In this document: piece by piece, positions 11,441 to 22,702 of the stretch
Layout of the letters: each line of letters starts with the position of its first letter
Numbering within the stretch: position 1 is the first letter of the stretch
Source: Camellia lanceoleosa
Lineage: Eukaryota > Streptophyta > Magnoliopsida > Ericales > Theaceae
Direction of reading: 5' to 3'
DNA: 64,000 nt
NCBI GenBank assembly: GCA_025200525.1
Contig: CM045770.1
Coordinates: forward strand, 87,816,084 to 87,880,083
Notes under the pieces: model-generated
Told to the model about the DNA's origin: nothing
The model's input: the letters and a program-made list of their open reading frames with translations, nothing else
The model's database searches: none
Made by a program: the position numbers and the translations under genes

Positions 11441-12021
11441 AAAATCTGGAATTCCCAGATTTGAACCTCAAGCCCAAAACTCAACTTTTAAAGCATCAAT
11501 TTCGATCCTCTTGGGCTAATTTTCTGGAAAACTCTTGTAAACTCATAGTATAACATGTTTTGAAGATCAATTTGCAAAATTAAAGCCCAAAGGTAGTTCA
11601 ATTAAACATAATTTCAAGGAAAACTTCAAGAACATAAATTAAATATAACATGCATGAATTCTCATGACTTCTACTGCTCCAAAACATGATCCAAAACAAG
11701 ATTAAGCTCAAGAATAGGATGAATTCATGGACTATAACAAAAATGTGGACATGCATGTGGAAATTCATGAAGAACAACTCCAAAATCCAAAATATGTGCA
11801 TGCATGCATGAATTCACTCTCAAATCCAACTCTTAGAACCAATTCTAGACTTTAAACTCTAATCTTCCATGAACCATGCAAGAAATAAATCTTAAATTCA
11901 CAATTGAAAGGGGAATCTCCTACCTTAAACCTTGAATTCCAAGTCTAGGAGCTCAAAAATGCAATTCTTTTTGATTTCTTCTAAGTCTCCAAGTTAAATC
12001 CCTTGTTGAACTCAAATTCTC

Positions 12022-12064
<43 letters not shown>
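12022..12064. repeat. (TC)n microsatellite
   Basis: An uninterrupted run of about twenty CT/TC dinucleotides sits inside the solo LTR. The other LTR copy has only a short GAGAGAGAGA run at the corresponding place near 4427-4445, so the run has expanded here. Confidence 0.9.
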
Positions 12065-12066
<2 letters not shown>

Positions 12067-13037
12067 GGTCCAAGAAATGGCTGAGGAGATGTTGTGAAAT
12101 GTGTATAATTTGAGTTCAAAGCAATGGTACCTAAGTGGCCCACTAATGACATTAATGTAATAATTCAAACTAGTGTGATTTAATGTTATTTAATCTAATT
12201 TACACATTCCAAATCAAATTTCAATTAAACCCTACTATAAAATCACATAAATTCTAACTAGCACATAACACTAATCAATTTCGAAATCGAGCGCCGATAA
12301 GGCTTTCGATTCGTAGTTCAAAGTCAGAACACGAACAGATCGTTTTATGGCAAACAGATAAAAACACAAAGATAATGCAATATATATGCAATTTAATAAC
12401 AAATCTCTCCTAATCTACTATTAGACATAATTAGGTGTGAATTAACATTAATCAGAGGTTGGGGTTATTACAATTTGCCAACATGCTCACACTTGTCTTC
12501 GAGCTGAACGGCCTCCCCATTGTTTTGACTGAGGAGATTGATCAAGCTTATTCGACTTTCGGGCAGTGGGAATAACAGCATAGCATATCTCGCTTTCCAC
12601 AGTAGATTGGTGCCCCGGTTGACGAGGCCCTGGACCCTGTTCACGACCAACCAGCTCATCCTGCCTCCCTTGTGCCTCCCTAAGGGGACTCATTCTACAT
12701 GACTCACGAGGAGTACTTACAACTTTAGCACTCTGTGGATCAGGTCCACAGTACTCTTTGTGATCACCACCAGAGTCTTATGGGGTTACACACGGATTTT
12801 CAGGCGCATCGAGACTATTCTTAGGCAGCCTTTGACCAGCTACACGCCCGCCAGCTCGACATTCAGCAGTCAGTTACATCACTGCAAGCTGACTTTTATA
12901 CATATCGAGAGTTAAGCCAGCAGCGTTTTGATCAGCTCGGCCAACGGGTTCAGGATGAAGCCTTTGAGACACGATCTTTGATGAACGCCTTGTTTGCCAA
13001 GCATTTCCCGTCACCATCGCCACTGGATCCTCCCTAG

Positions 13038-14528
13038 TGCCGGCCTATATTTGTCTCTTTTATTTTTATTTTTCTTTTTAGTTATTTCTTCTTTTCAAAA
13101 AAAAAAAAAAAGTGTGTGAAGTGTGTGTTTGTTACTTTATGCCTACCTGGATGTGCACTTACAATTTTTGGTAATATTCTCTCATTTCTCTTTACTTTTC
13201 CATTGAGGACAATGTCATATTCAAATTGGGGGATGATGGTTATATTTTCTTTTGTGCATTTCCATTTGGATCATAATTCATGTTTATACCTGTTTCGCTT
13301 GATTGCATTATTTTACTTGATGTGACTTGTTGCTAGTAGGGTGATGATATTTGTATATGTTAATTGGGGAGTATAGTAGACTTGTATGAAAAAAGTTTAT
13401 TAGAGATAGTTGCATGTGATGTTTGCACTAGAAGAGTTGTTTGTGTTTGTGGTATTAGTACACTTGTTATGAGTATGCCTTAATTCACATGAACACACTA
13501 TCATAGCGGTGACCTCTTTACTATAATCCCTGGTGTACATCATTGATAATGACTAGGGTTGCAGAAAACAATAAATGAGGAGCCAACATTCTTAAAAAAA
13601 TAAAATAAAATAAAATAAAAAAAATGCTTGACTTGTTTGGGTTCGTAACCTTTTTAACTCGAATTATTAAGCCTGTAGGGGTGTCTCTACACCTAGTGCC
13701 CTAAAATTATCTGATTTGGAAGTCATTGGCCCAATACTTGTTACATGGTTTAATTAGAAAACTTAAGGAACTTAGACATTGCACAGTTAAGGGAAAATAA
13801 TGAGAATGACTTGTTCAGATTCGTAGCCTTTTCAACTCGAGTTATTAAGGCTGTAGGGGTGTCTTCACACCTAGTGCCCTAAAACCATCTGGTTTGGGGG
13901 TCATTGGCCCAATGCTTGTCACATGGGTTGATTAGAAAGTTTAATGGATTAGGACATTGCACAGTCATCTAAAAAAATAATAATAATAAAAAATAATAAT
14001 AATAAAAAAAACTTTTGAGAATCTTGGCTGCTGCAGGTTAGTTTTTCTGTATATATTGAGTGTTATTATGAGTTACACTGGGCTATTATAGTGGACAATT
14101 AACTGATATGGAGATTGGACTTTACACCGAGGGTACTAATGATTTGTCTACTAGCATGCACAAGTATAAGGGACTTTACTTTTGTATAACTAAATTGTGG
14201 TTTTTACTCAATAGATTCCTTTATGCTTGTCCACTGTGCCTTTAATGACTCATTATGACTTAATATCACACTGTAGTGGCACATAAGTTGATTGTTAGGT
14301 GGCGTAGTATGGTTAATTGTTGGGCATATATGAATATGTTAATGTTTGTGGGTATCATTTCTGAAAACCCTCATGAGATTTTACTCGTCCACTTGGGGTA
14401 ACTTTGTGGTTTAAAGACTTGTTGCATATGCTAAATGCAGCCGTTTTCCCACGAAAGAGGAAATAGCTAGATTTTGTTTAATTTAATTTTATTTTTATTA
14501 CTTGCTTAAGGACTAGCAAGTTGCAAGT
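13038..14528. repeat. Athila 3' untranslated region with a 178-bp tandem duplication
   Basis: No gene is supported. GAGGACAATGTCATATTCAA followed by TTGGGGGA near 13205-13235 is a typical 3'-region landmark of Athila elements. Two tandem copies of about 178 bp follow, 13629-13806 and 13807-13975. Both contain TATTAAGNCTGTAGGGGTGT and CACCTAGTGCCCTAAAA, and they differ at many positions. An ATAAAATAAAA run precedes them and an AATAATAATAA run follows. Confidence 0.7.
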
Positions 14529-14537
14529 TGGGGGATA
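14529..14537 (+). other. Polypurine tract
   Basis: TTGGGGGATA directly precedes TGATTAAGG, the presumed first bases of the 3' LTR. A purine-rich tract next to the 3' LTR primes plus-strand DNA synthesis in LTR retrotransposons. Confidence 0.6.
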
Positions 14538-15640
14538 TGATTAAGGCCGAATTGTACAACATTGAGACCGTTAATTAGGATCTCTTAGTTTTATTTGCTT
14601 GTCAAATTGTATACTTTATGTGTGTTTAATGTCAATCAGGTTGTACATAGTCGAAGCAGAAAATGGGCAAAAAGACAGAATTTGGGGAGAAAATAGATTC
14701 CCACATGTGCGTTGACTTTGTCCGTACGTGCGTTGACTTTTTCGCACGTGTATTGACTTTTTTTGAAAAAACGTGCCCGATGTTTTAAACTTGTTTGAAA
14801 GATAGCAGAAGTATAAATTGGCAAGAAAAATGTTGGATTAGGGTTCTGAAATTATTTTTGCAAGGAAAGAGAGGCTAGTGTTTCAAGGGGTGATTTTCTC
14901 CAAAAAGCTTGAAGAACACTTCCATGGGGTCTTCTTCCTCATCTTCTTTCTCTTCCCACTCCTCCATGAGTAGCTAGTCTTCTTTTCTAAGGTTTTGATA
15001 AAACCCTAACTATGTAATTAGTTTTTCTTTTTGATTTTCAATTATGTAAAGGTTTAAATAATTGTATGGTGTTTTAGAAGTTATATATATATATATATAT
15101 ATTCTATTATTTCTTCAAGTATTCGGCTTTCTGTGATTGTTGAATGTTTTCCATACAAGAGTTTTCGATTCTTTCACATTCAAGGTATGAGACGAACCAT
15201 ACTACGAGGGATGAGTCGTGTCACTACCCTAGTTTAGAGTGAATGATTCGTACTACTTGAGATGGTTCGTATTCGTATATTGAACGTGATGATTTTCTTG
15301 TTAAATGCTTTGAACTTGTAGTTGCGAAGCATTATTCCGTTTGAACCATAACATAATTGATTTCAATTGGAAACCCTATTTACGTGACTTGTGGTGGACT
15401 CTTTGCCATATATTTTTTCCCAAATCAGTAAATCCAATTTTATTTATAATTGATAATTTAATTACTTAGTTTAATTTATTTGTTATTAAATTAGGTTATG
15501 AACAATCAATCTTTTCATTAAAATTAATTTAGGAATTTAACAATTAAATTAGTTTAATTTCACAATTGTCCCTGTGGATCAATATCTAAACTTGTCATTA
15601 TTCTAAAAAAATTTGATATAATTTTATATTTAATTTTGGT
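14538..15640 (+). mobile_element. Probable 3' LTR of the Athila-like element
   Basis: The segment starts TGATTAAGGCCGAATTG after the polypurine tract. It carries a TATA box TATAAAT at 14812-14818 and a downstream leader with GAGTAGCTAGTCTTC and GGTTTTGATAAAACCC, features of Athila LTRs. Three CACGTG/CATGTG palindromes (14700-14760) match those in the post-pol spacer, which ties this LTR to the same element. The right end is approximate because the partner LTR and TSD are outside the window. Confidence 0.55.
14812..14818 (+). promoter_or_regulatory. TATA box of the Athila-like LTR
   Basis: TATAAAT lies about 275 bp into the presumed LTR and about 100 bp upstream of a pyrimidine-rich leader. 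It is a plausible start signal for the retroelement transcript. Confidence 0.5.
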
Positions 15641-16686
15641 GTTTGTAACGACCCATCAATATGCCCACCACAATTAATTTTAAATGCATTGACGGAGGGG
15701 TCTTTGTTCTTGACAGAAATAAAGAAAACTTTTTCATACATGAAAAGGAGTTAATAAAGACTTTGGGGTTTACTTGCTAAGAAAACTTTTTTATACATGA
15801 AAAAGAGTTAATAAAGACTTTGGGGTTTACTTGCTAAGAAGATTGCCCACCCTAAGCAAGTTAGCCAATTGGAATCAATAAAGAAAAGCTGGGGAAAGGG
15901 TTGCTTTTTGATGTTTGACCAATGAGAATAGAAGAGTAATGGTGAAGCATGTGATGAATGAAATTTCTGGTCACCTTCCATTTCGAAAACTTATAGAGTG
16001 GTCCATGTCAAATACTTACAATTTTTATTAATTTAAATGAAAAAATTTATTCATTTTATATTGAATTTTAAAAAATAACTGAATAATTATCACCAAAAAA
16101 AAAAAAAAATGTAAAATATTACTTCGAGACCATCAAACAACTTCTTGCTTTTTTTAAGACTTTCACAATTAAGAGGGTTCAAGGCATGTCTGCTAGCACT
16201 TTCCTTTGTAGAATTTACTTTTGATGGGTGGGTTGGGTTTAAGCTTTTGGTAGATTTCTTTGTAGGCTTTTCAAATCATAGCATTTAAAAAGGGATATTG
16301 ACAATCATATATTCATGACAATTATAATATATTGTTATTGAGCTTATTTGATGTAATTTTTTTTTATAGCATTTAAAAGGGATATTGACAATCATATATT
16401 CATGACAATTATAATATATTGTTAATGAGCTTATTTTATATAATTTTTTTTCAAGTTGAAAGTTAATAATCGTAAAATAAAAGTTAAAAATATTCATTTA
16501 TCAATTTTCAAATAATTAGTAAGCAAAAAAGGTATCAAAATAGGTTAATACATACTCTCAAAATAATTTTTATTATTATTTATCAATGCCATCCTTAGTG
16601 GGTAAGAAATGGACCTTATTCAAAAGAAATATGGGGTACAGTTGCACTGATGCGAGGCCACTAAAGGCTTGCATCAAATTTTTTTT
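15641..16686. repeat. AT-rich non-coding DNA with two local tandem duplications
   Basis: No gene is visible. A 57-bp unit is duplicated in tandem at 15724-15780 and 15781-15837, with only a few differences. An 88-bp unit is duplicated at 16278-16365 and 16366-16452. A TGTAACGACCCATC sequence at 15646 resembles an LTR start, but no matching end was found. Confidence 0.7.
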
Positions 16687-16696
16687 AAAAAAATTA

Positions 16697-18060
16697 GGTG
16701 AATTATAAAAAAAAATCCCAAAGTTTTGCATTTTTTTCATTTTAAATCTCCGGTTTTCAATTTCAACAAATTAAACTCTATCTTTTCACCCATGTTTCAA
16801 TCTGGCTGCCTGTCCATCCTCGTCATATTGAATTAATGGAAATCTAGGTAAAATTTTAGATTCAAAGACACATGTTGCAACACTTGTATCTCTCTCGTTG
16901 TAACTCCGTTTCAACTTATTTTTACGTCGTTCGATTCATCTCATAGCCTAATTTTTATTTTACCCCTCATATGCCTTGTTTCATATCTTTTTACATGTCA
17001 TTGGAGCTCTAAAAGTTGGCTAAAAATAAGATTTTTCTCTCTTTTGGTAAAATTTTCAAATTCAAATCCACTTGATCAAGTACTTGTATCTCCCTGGTTG
17101 TAACTCCATTCCGCCTCATTTTTGCATCGTTAGATTCACCTCATGACCTAATTTTCATTTCACCTCTCATACTATTGTTTCACCTCTTTTTGCATGCCAT
17201 TGGAGCTTTGAAAACTGGCCAAAAATAAGATTTTTTTTCTCTCTCTCTCTCTATGCTGCTTCCTTTCTCTTTTCTTTCCAATATTATTCTCTCTTTTCCT
17301 CTTCTTTCATGGCTCTTACACCAAGCTCGTGGTGGCTACCGAACTTCAAACGGTAGTGGTGCCGTCGAGTATGAAGGTATATGACTTACAAGAAGGAGAA
17401 GAAACATAAGGGTGGGGGAAGGGCCATGAAAGAAAAGGAAAAGAGAGAATAATTGTGGAAATGAAGGAGAAATGAAGAAGCATGTAGATAAAAGATGGAG
17501 AAAAAATATTTATAAAAAAAAGAAAGAAGAGAAAAATCTTATTTTCGGCCAAATTTCGGAGCTTTGACGACATGCAAAAAGAGGTGGAACAAGGCATATG
17601 AGGGATAGAATGAAAATTAGGTCATGAGATGAATCTAATGGCACAAAATGAGGTGAAACGAAATTACGACGAGGGAGATATAAGTGTTTGAACATGTGGA
17701 TTTGAATTTGAAAATTTTGTCCAAAGAGAAAACTTTTATTTTTAGCCAACTTTTGGAGCTCTAACGACATGCGATGGAACAAGGCATTTGAGGAGTGGAA
17801 TGAAAACTAACCCATAAGGTGAATTCAATGGCGCAAAAATAAGGCTAAACGGAGTTACATTGAGAGAGAAACAATTGTTTAAATATGTGGGTTTGAATTT
17901 AAAATTTTATCCAGATTTTTGTTAGTTCAATATGACGGAGATTGACGGGGGGCTAGATTGAAACACAGCTGAAAGGATATGGTTTAATTTGTTGAAATTA
18001 AAAACCTGAAGTTTAAAATGAAAAAGGCATGAAACTTTGAAATTTTTTGTGTAATTAACC
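16697..18060. mobile_element. Long foldback Mutator-like element
   Basis: Two arms of about 540 bp (16697-17240 and 17520-18060) are inverted copies that can fold on each other. The ends read GGTGAATTATAAAA and, inverted, GGTTAATTACACAAAA. An identical 10-bp direct repeat AAAAAAATTA flanks the unit (16687-16696 and 18061-18070), matching the 9-11 bp TSD of Mutator-like elements, although its A-richness weakens it. Each arm contains a partly duplicated block of about 200 bp (TTGTAACTCC through ATAAGATTTTT). No transposase is present, so the element is non-autonomous. Confidence 0.75.
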
Positions 18061-18312
18061 AAAAAAATTATTAACAACCAAAAATATATTTCTCCCTTTT
18101 TAATGATTGTTAATATTTATTTTTAGGAAATATTACATTATAAGCACCTAAAATGTAAAACAATTCATTAAAAATTGGAAAAAAATTATTTAAAAAAAGA
18201 AAAGAAATATTACTCTAGAAGCAAAAAAAAGAAAAACCGGAGCCGATCGGGCTGTGGTTCTGTGCCCCATAAGGGTTTGTAAGATGCTACTGCCCCATTA
18301 TAATTGAGGATT

Positions 18313-18759
18313 CTATTAAGTGGTTTTGATTTTAATTTTTTGAATTTAATTTTTTTAAAATTAAGTTTTTTATTTTTTGTATTTTTTTGTTTTTAGTAAA
18401 TATTTTTTGAAATTATAAATAATTTTCTTAATTTTTTAGATATACCTTACTTAGATGTGTTTAAAATGTAAAATATTTATAAAAAAAATATTTTAAAAAA
18501 TTAATAAATCTACAAAAATACGAAAAATGTACTGAATTCTACTATTTTTTTTATTTTATATTTTTGGTATTTAGTAAATTTTCTAAAGATTTTTTTTCAA
18601 ATATTAAGTATATTTATGTTAGATGTATCTTAGAAATTAAAAAAATTACTTAGAATATTAGAAAAAAAAATCAGTAAAAATAAAAAAATACGAAAAACAA
18701 AAAACAAAAATTTTAATTTTCTGAAAAGTAAATCCTGAAAATCCAAACTAAACACACTG
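18313..18759. mobile_element. Foldback AT-rich MITE, copy 1
   Basis: The left part (GTGGTTTTGATTTT) pairs with the inverted right end (AAAATCCAAACTAAACACACTG). Internally there are inverted blocks around TAGATGTGTT and TAGATGTATCTTAG and poly-A/T arms. Similar units occur at about 18854-19996, 24620-25066 and 48531-54427 in this window, so this is a repeat family. Boundaries are approximate. Confidence 0.55.
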
Positions 18760-18853
18760 ATTTATACTCCAAAAATTAATTACTATGCTCAATATCTTAT
18801 TACATTATATTAAATTATGTAAGTATATAATTTATTTTCAATACACCTTATCA

Positions 18854-19996
18854 CTCTGTTTAGTTTTGATTTTCAAAATTCATTGTTCAGAAAATTTTAC
18901 TTTTTTGTTTTTCATATTTTTTTGTTTCAATGAATTTTTAAAAATATTTTAAGCATTTTTTTAATTTTTAGACACACCTAATCAATATACTTAAAAAGTA
19001 TAATATTTGTGAAAAAAAATATTTAAAAAATTCACTAAATACCAAAAAAAGAAAAAGAAAGAAAATTCAAGACATTTTTTTTTTTAATTTTTGTGTATTT
19101 ATTAATTTTTTAAAATATTTTTTCACAAATATTTTATTTTTTAGATATATCTAAGTAAGATTCCTTTAACAAAGTAAAAAAATTATTTAAAATTTAAAAA
19201 ATATTCACTAAAAAAAACATGAAAAATAAAAAAAACTCATGTGTTTGGTTTGTATTTTGAAATAAATTTTCAAAAAAAAATTTGGGGAGAGAGCCGATAA
19301 ATTTTCTTTGTTTGTTTGGTTGTATATTTTGAAAATAGTTTTGGAGTTTGAGAAGATTTAGCGGGTGTTTGGGGTAAACTAAAAAAATGCACTTTTTGAC
19401 TTTTTCTACTAAAAAAGTAGAGAAAAAATATGTATGTTTGAAATTTTTTTTTAATTTTTTACGAAAAAATGTGTAATAAAATATTATAGTAAATATCAAA
19501 ATTATCAAATTATCCTTCCTAACACAATCAATGTTGCTGCGTTGACTTTCTCTCTTCTTTCAATTTTTTTATTTTTTATTTTTTATTTATGGGAATATGG
19601 CTACATTTTCTTTTTCTTTTTCTTTTTATGGGAAATTGTGGCTGCACAGCCTGAATTGTTTTTTTTTTTTTGATCTGACAAATTTCCCGTCAAAATATAG
19701 GTGAATAGTATGAAATTTTTTAGTTTTTTAGTGATTTTTTGACTTTTTAGCTTTTATATGTGATACCAAACAACCCCTTAATATTTTGTTATTGTTGAAT
19801 AGATGCGTGTGAGAAAAAAAGTGATTGATTGATGTGTAATAGAGAGAGAAGTAATTTTAGAATTTTTTTGAGAAAATTTGTAACCAAACATGTTTTTGAA
19901 AATTTTCTTCCAAAAACATGTTTCAAAACACAAACCAAACACACCTTCAATTTCAAGAAAATTGAATTTAGAAAATTGAAACCAAACACATTGTAT
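18854..19996. mobile_element. Foldback MITE, copy 2, with two further nested units
   Basis: The left end (CTCTGTTTAGTTTTGATTTTCAAAA) is matched by the inverted right end (AATTGAAACCAAACACATTG) near 19960-19995. Inside lies a second inverted pair at about 19238-19943 (TGTTTGGTTTGTATTTTGAAA and, inverted, TTTCAAAACACAAACCAAACA). Inside that lies a PIF/Harbinger-like MITE at 19361-19777. The structure is a three-level nest of short non-coding elements. Outer boundaries are approximate. Confidence 0.5.
19361..19777. mobile_element. PIF/Harbinger-like MITE
   Basis: This 417-bp unit begins GCGGGTGTTTGGGG and ends, inverted, AGGGGTTGTTTGGT. It is flanked by the trinucleotide TTA on both sides (19358-19360 and 19778-19780). 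The 3-bp TWA-type duplication and the GTTTGG-bearing termini are characteristic of Tourist/Harbinger MITEs. There is no coding capacity. Confidence 0.75.
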
Positions 19997-21535
19997 ATTT
20001 TTGTATAAATTATCCTTGAATAATATAATATTTTAATTTTATGATACACCGAAATAATATAAAATATATTGAAAAAACTCTCTCTTATCTTCTCAGCCAC
20101 TCTTAGGCGCAACATTATCTTCTCAGTCTTTTCATTGCCAATTACTAAAGAAGATTATTTTGTTTGGATTTTTAGACCTGAACAAAGTGAATTTATTTGG
20201 ATTTTAAAGTCTGAACAATATTGACGTAAAACAAAACTAAATATTCATTTTTGCGTTAAAAAAAAAAAACATAGAAATTAAGAAATGTACTTTGATATTT
20301 ATGTGAATACTTATCTCATCTTTGATGGATTGTTTCAAGAAAAAGTTTTGATTATTATTCTCATTCATTGTTTGATTTTGTTCACATTTTATTTATTTTA
20401 TTTTAATTTTCTATTCGTAAGTAACAACAAAATAAAAAATAATGATATTGATGATAATGGTGAGTGTTGATGGGGTGAATTGGAGTTTTGGAATGAAAAA
20501 GAAAAAAAAAAAAATTAAAACTTGGGAAAGAAGATTTAAAATATAATAAAAACAAAAATTTTAAAATTTTAATTACATGTACTAAATTATTTTTTTTAGT
20601 GCAAATCGATTCAACCCTACTTTTCGGCTACATTTGCAAGTTTCAAGCTGGGCCTATAAAATATTTAGTGGTCTGGCCGGCCCAGTATACGCAATTCCCA
20701 CCAAAAACGAAGAATGGGAAACTACAAAAATAAAAGATCAGGATTTCACTATTATAACAAAATAAATTTTAAATTTTGTCATTTTAAATTTATTTTCAAT
20801 TGAAATTATCTATCTATTTTCATTAAGTATAACTCATAGAAAAAAAATATATATTTTAGTCCTTAAATTTAACAAAAAATGATATTTTAGAGATTTTATA
20901 CACACTTATATTTCCTTCAATGACTAAAATATTATTATTATTTTTTTTTTAATCAATTTTACTTAATGAAAAAAGGGATGATTGTTTAGATTAAAAATAC
21001 ATAAAAAAAATGTTTAAATTGATAAAATTAAAAATTTAATTGGAGAAAATTGTTGAAAAATTTAATCTAAGGATCGTATAAGGCATTAGGTCCTATGGAT
21101 ATTTTTTTCTTAGTGATAAATTCACTCTTGGTAAAATATTGTGGTGACAAGTCTATTTATTATTTTGGAAGATATTTTGTTTTCAATTTTACCATTTAAT
21201 TTATCTGTTGACTTTTTTTTGTCTATTTGATCTTTTTTTTTTTTATCTTTTTAATTTTTTTGACTATCTGTTTAAATTTGTATCTATCCGTTCATTTTTT
21301 CCTCTATGCATTTAATTTTTTCCCTTATCTGTTGAAATTCTATCTGTGTGAAATTCTTATCCTAATTTTTATCTGTCTAGAATTGATTTGTTCAATTTCT
21401 TTCTTCCCAAATTTTTTCTTATTTGTTCAATTTTTACCAACAATGATATGTTGAAACCAACCATGGTCTAATCTGTTGAAACAGATTTGGGTCCAAAAGA
21501 AATGGATTTATCAATATATTTTCCATATTACATAG
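19997..21535. other. AT-rich non-coding DNA
   Basis: The stretch consists mainly of A/T tracts with short low-complexity open frames. I see no recognisable protein, RNA gene or terminal-repeat structure in it. Confidence 0.6.
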
Positions 21536-22702
21536 TGTTAAGCAATCTTCACTGTATTTAAAAGATTTTAATTCTATTGTGTACAAAACAACAATTAGAA
21601 TTAAAGAAATAAAGAAAAGGAGAGAATATGTTTGATTACAAAAATCAAACTCGAAATAAAAATAAATAAATAAATAACAGATTTTATTTTGTTACAAAAA
21701 TAAAATTAAAATCTGATTAAATAAACAAATTAAAAAAACAGAATAAAATTAAACAACTTACTTGGTTAATTTCTTTGAATTACTTTTCTGATCAAGTCCA
21801 GTGTTTAACACTGTGTCTTTAAGACAGATTCGTCCTCTCCACGGTACTTTCAAAATTTTGGACGTCTATCTCCCAAGATGAAATGATCTTACCACAAATA
21901 ATAGCAGCACTACAAATTGTTTGCCTTACGAACACACTAAGTGTTTACACTCTTTCTTTCAGAAATAAAATGCAGCAAGATGAAGAATAGAATTAGCAGA
22001 GGTGAAATACGAAATTTCTGAATTAATTACATCAAATGAGGGTGGTCCTATTTATAGATGTGAAGGTGACTCTTGGTTTTGAATTGAACAGGTATGATAC
22101 CTGTTGGTTTTGAATTTGAATATGTTTATAATTAAAACAGATAGCAAAAAACGGGAAGGGCCCTGTTTGGATGAACACTAAAGTCAAACCAGTTTATTTG
22201 AATTAAATTCAAATGTTTTTGGCCCAAAAAGATTAGTATTGGGCCGAACAAGCCCAACCCAACCCAACCCAACCTCACGACCAGACGGATGGCGGTCGCG
22301 GCGCGCGTGGTGATTTTTGGGTCCAATGGGTCTAGCCCATTTTGCCCATAACCACCCCCTCTAAAACACTTGGATACCCCTTGGGGCACACCTCAAGTAC
22401 CAAACCCATGCCTTATAAACCTTTTCAAATCCTCCCACCAAATCAATGTGGGACAAGCCTTATTCAAACTTTTAAGGAATTTCCACCAAAATTCCATTGC
22501 CATGGAGCATACTTTGGCTTCAATTTCCCATTCACTCGGTAATGGTTTTGAGCAACCAAATATACCACGTGAATCACAACGCGGCATAGAACGCGTTACC
22601 ACTTTGACCCGTGTAAATCGATGCACGGGGCCCACCTAAAAATTAGACCAAACTTAGAAAAAAATTCTGGTTTTACCCAGAATTTTATAACCATTTCCAA
22701 CA
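21536..22702 (-). mobile_element. Solo LTR of the copia family found at 34.9-43.4 kb
   Basis: The unit starts TGTTAAGCAATCTTC and ends CCATTTCCAACA on the + strand. It is flanked by a perfect 5-bp duplication CATAG (21531-21535 and 22703-22707). It is closely similar to both LTRs of the copia element, including the ACCCAGAATTTTATAACC end. The U3 block CGGGAAGGGCCCTGTTTGG is present once (22152-22170), and a TATA-like CTATTTATAG lies near 22050. No internal region remains. Confidence 0.93.

Larger units (their letters stand above)
9922..12472 (-). mobile_element. Solo LTR, family 1, inverted copy in ORF3
   Basis: On the + strand the unit begins TGTCACGACCCAAAC and ends TTATTACA, the reverse complement of the family seen at 3970-6495. 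The perfect 5-bp duplication ATTTG flanks it (9917-9921 and 12473-12477). Shared landmarks with the other copy include the GGCCTTATCGGCG-like block, an AG/TC run (12025-12062), the palindrome cluster and a TGGTCC-type end region. The copies are clearly diverged, so they represent separate older insertions of related subfamilies. No coding region is present. Confidence 0.9.
9186..13037 (+). pseudogene. Athila-like ORF3 (additional ORF after pol), split by a solo LTR
   Basis: The best start is the ATG at 9186 (MSRRLSIWASKKARG), followed by a Pro-rich stretch. Similar reading continues with frameshifts to 9921, including HKNAFPLGHKAERRLEFVR and AHIIWIHMRKFLREAV. After the 2551-bp solo LTR it resumes at 12473 (MLTLVFELNGLPIVLTEEID). 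It then runs through a Gln-rich, probably coiled-coil C-terminal part (DQLHARQLDIQQSV, SQQRFDQLGQRVQDEAFETR) to TAG 13035-13037. Its position after pol matches the extra, often env-like, ORF of Athila elements. I see no clear signal peptide or membrane segment, so an envelope role is not supported. At least four stops or shifts are present. Confidence 0.65.
620..15640 (+). mobile_element. Athila-like Ty3/gypsy retrotransposon, degenerate, 5' end outside window
   Basis: The order of parts on the + strand is gag end/protease, reverse transcriptase, RNase H, integrase, a long spacer, an extra ORF3-like pseudogene, a polypurine tract and a probable 3' LTR. This order, the FMDD-type RT box and the [14 protein letters not shown] motif at the integrase C-terminal end match the Athila branch of plant Ty3/gypsy elements. 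The element is interrupted by solo LTRs at 3970-6495 and 9922-12472 and by a MITE at 6691-6916. Every coding part has stops or frameshifts, so this copy is dead. The 5' LTR and most of gag lie to the left of the window. The 3' boundary is approximate because no TSD can be tested. Confidence 0.85.

Noticed and set aside
9186..13037. ORF3 as a true envelope protein
   Set aside because: The position fits an Athila env-like ORF, but no signal peptide, membrane segment or cleavage pattern is visible in the decayed sequence.
15646..15700. TGTAACGACCC as the start of another LTR
   Set aside because: It resembles the start of the solo LTRs, but no matching GGGTCGTGACA end or duplication was found downstream.
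17346..17782. Open frames on the - strand at the centre of the foldback element
   Set aside because: They lie in the loop and arm of the Mutator-like foldback. The hydrophobic peptide is typical of T-rich DNA and the second frame repeats the arm sequence.
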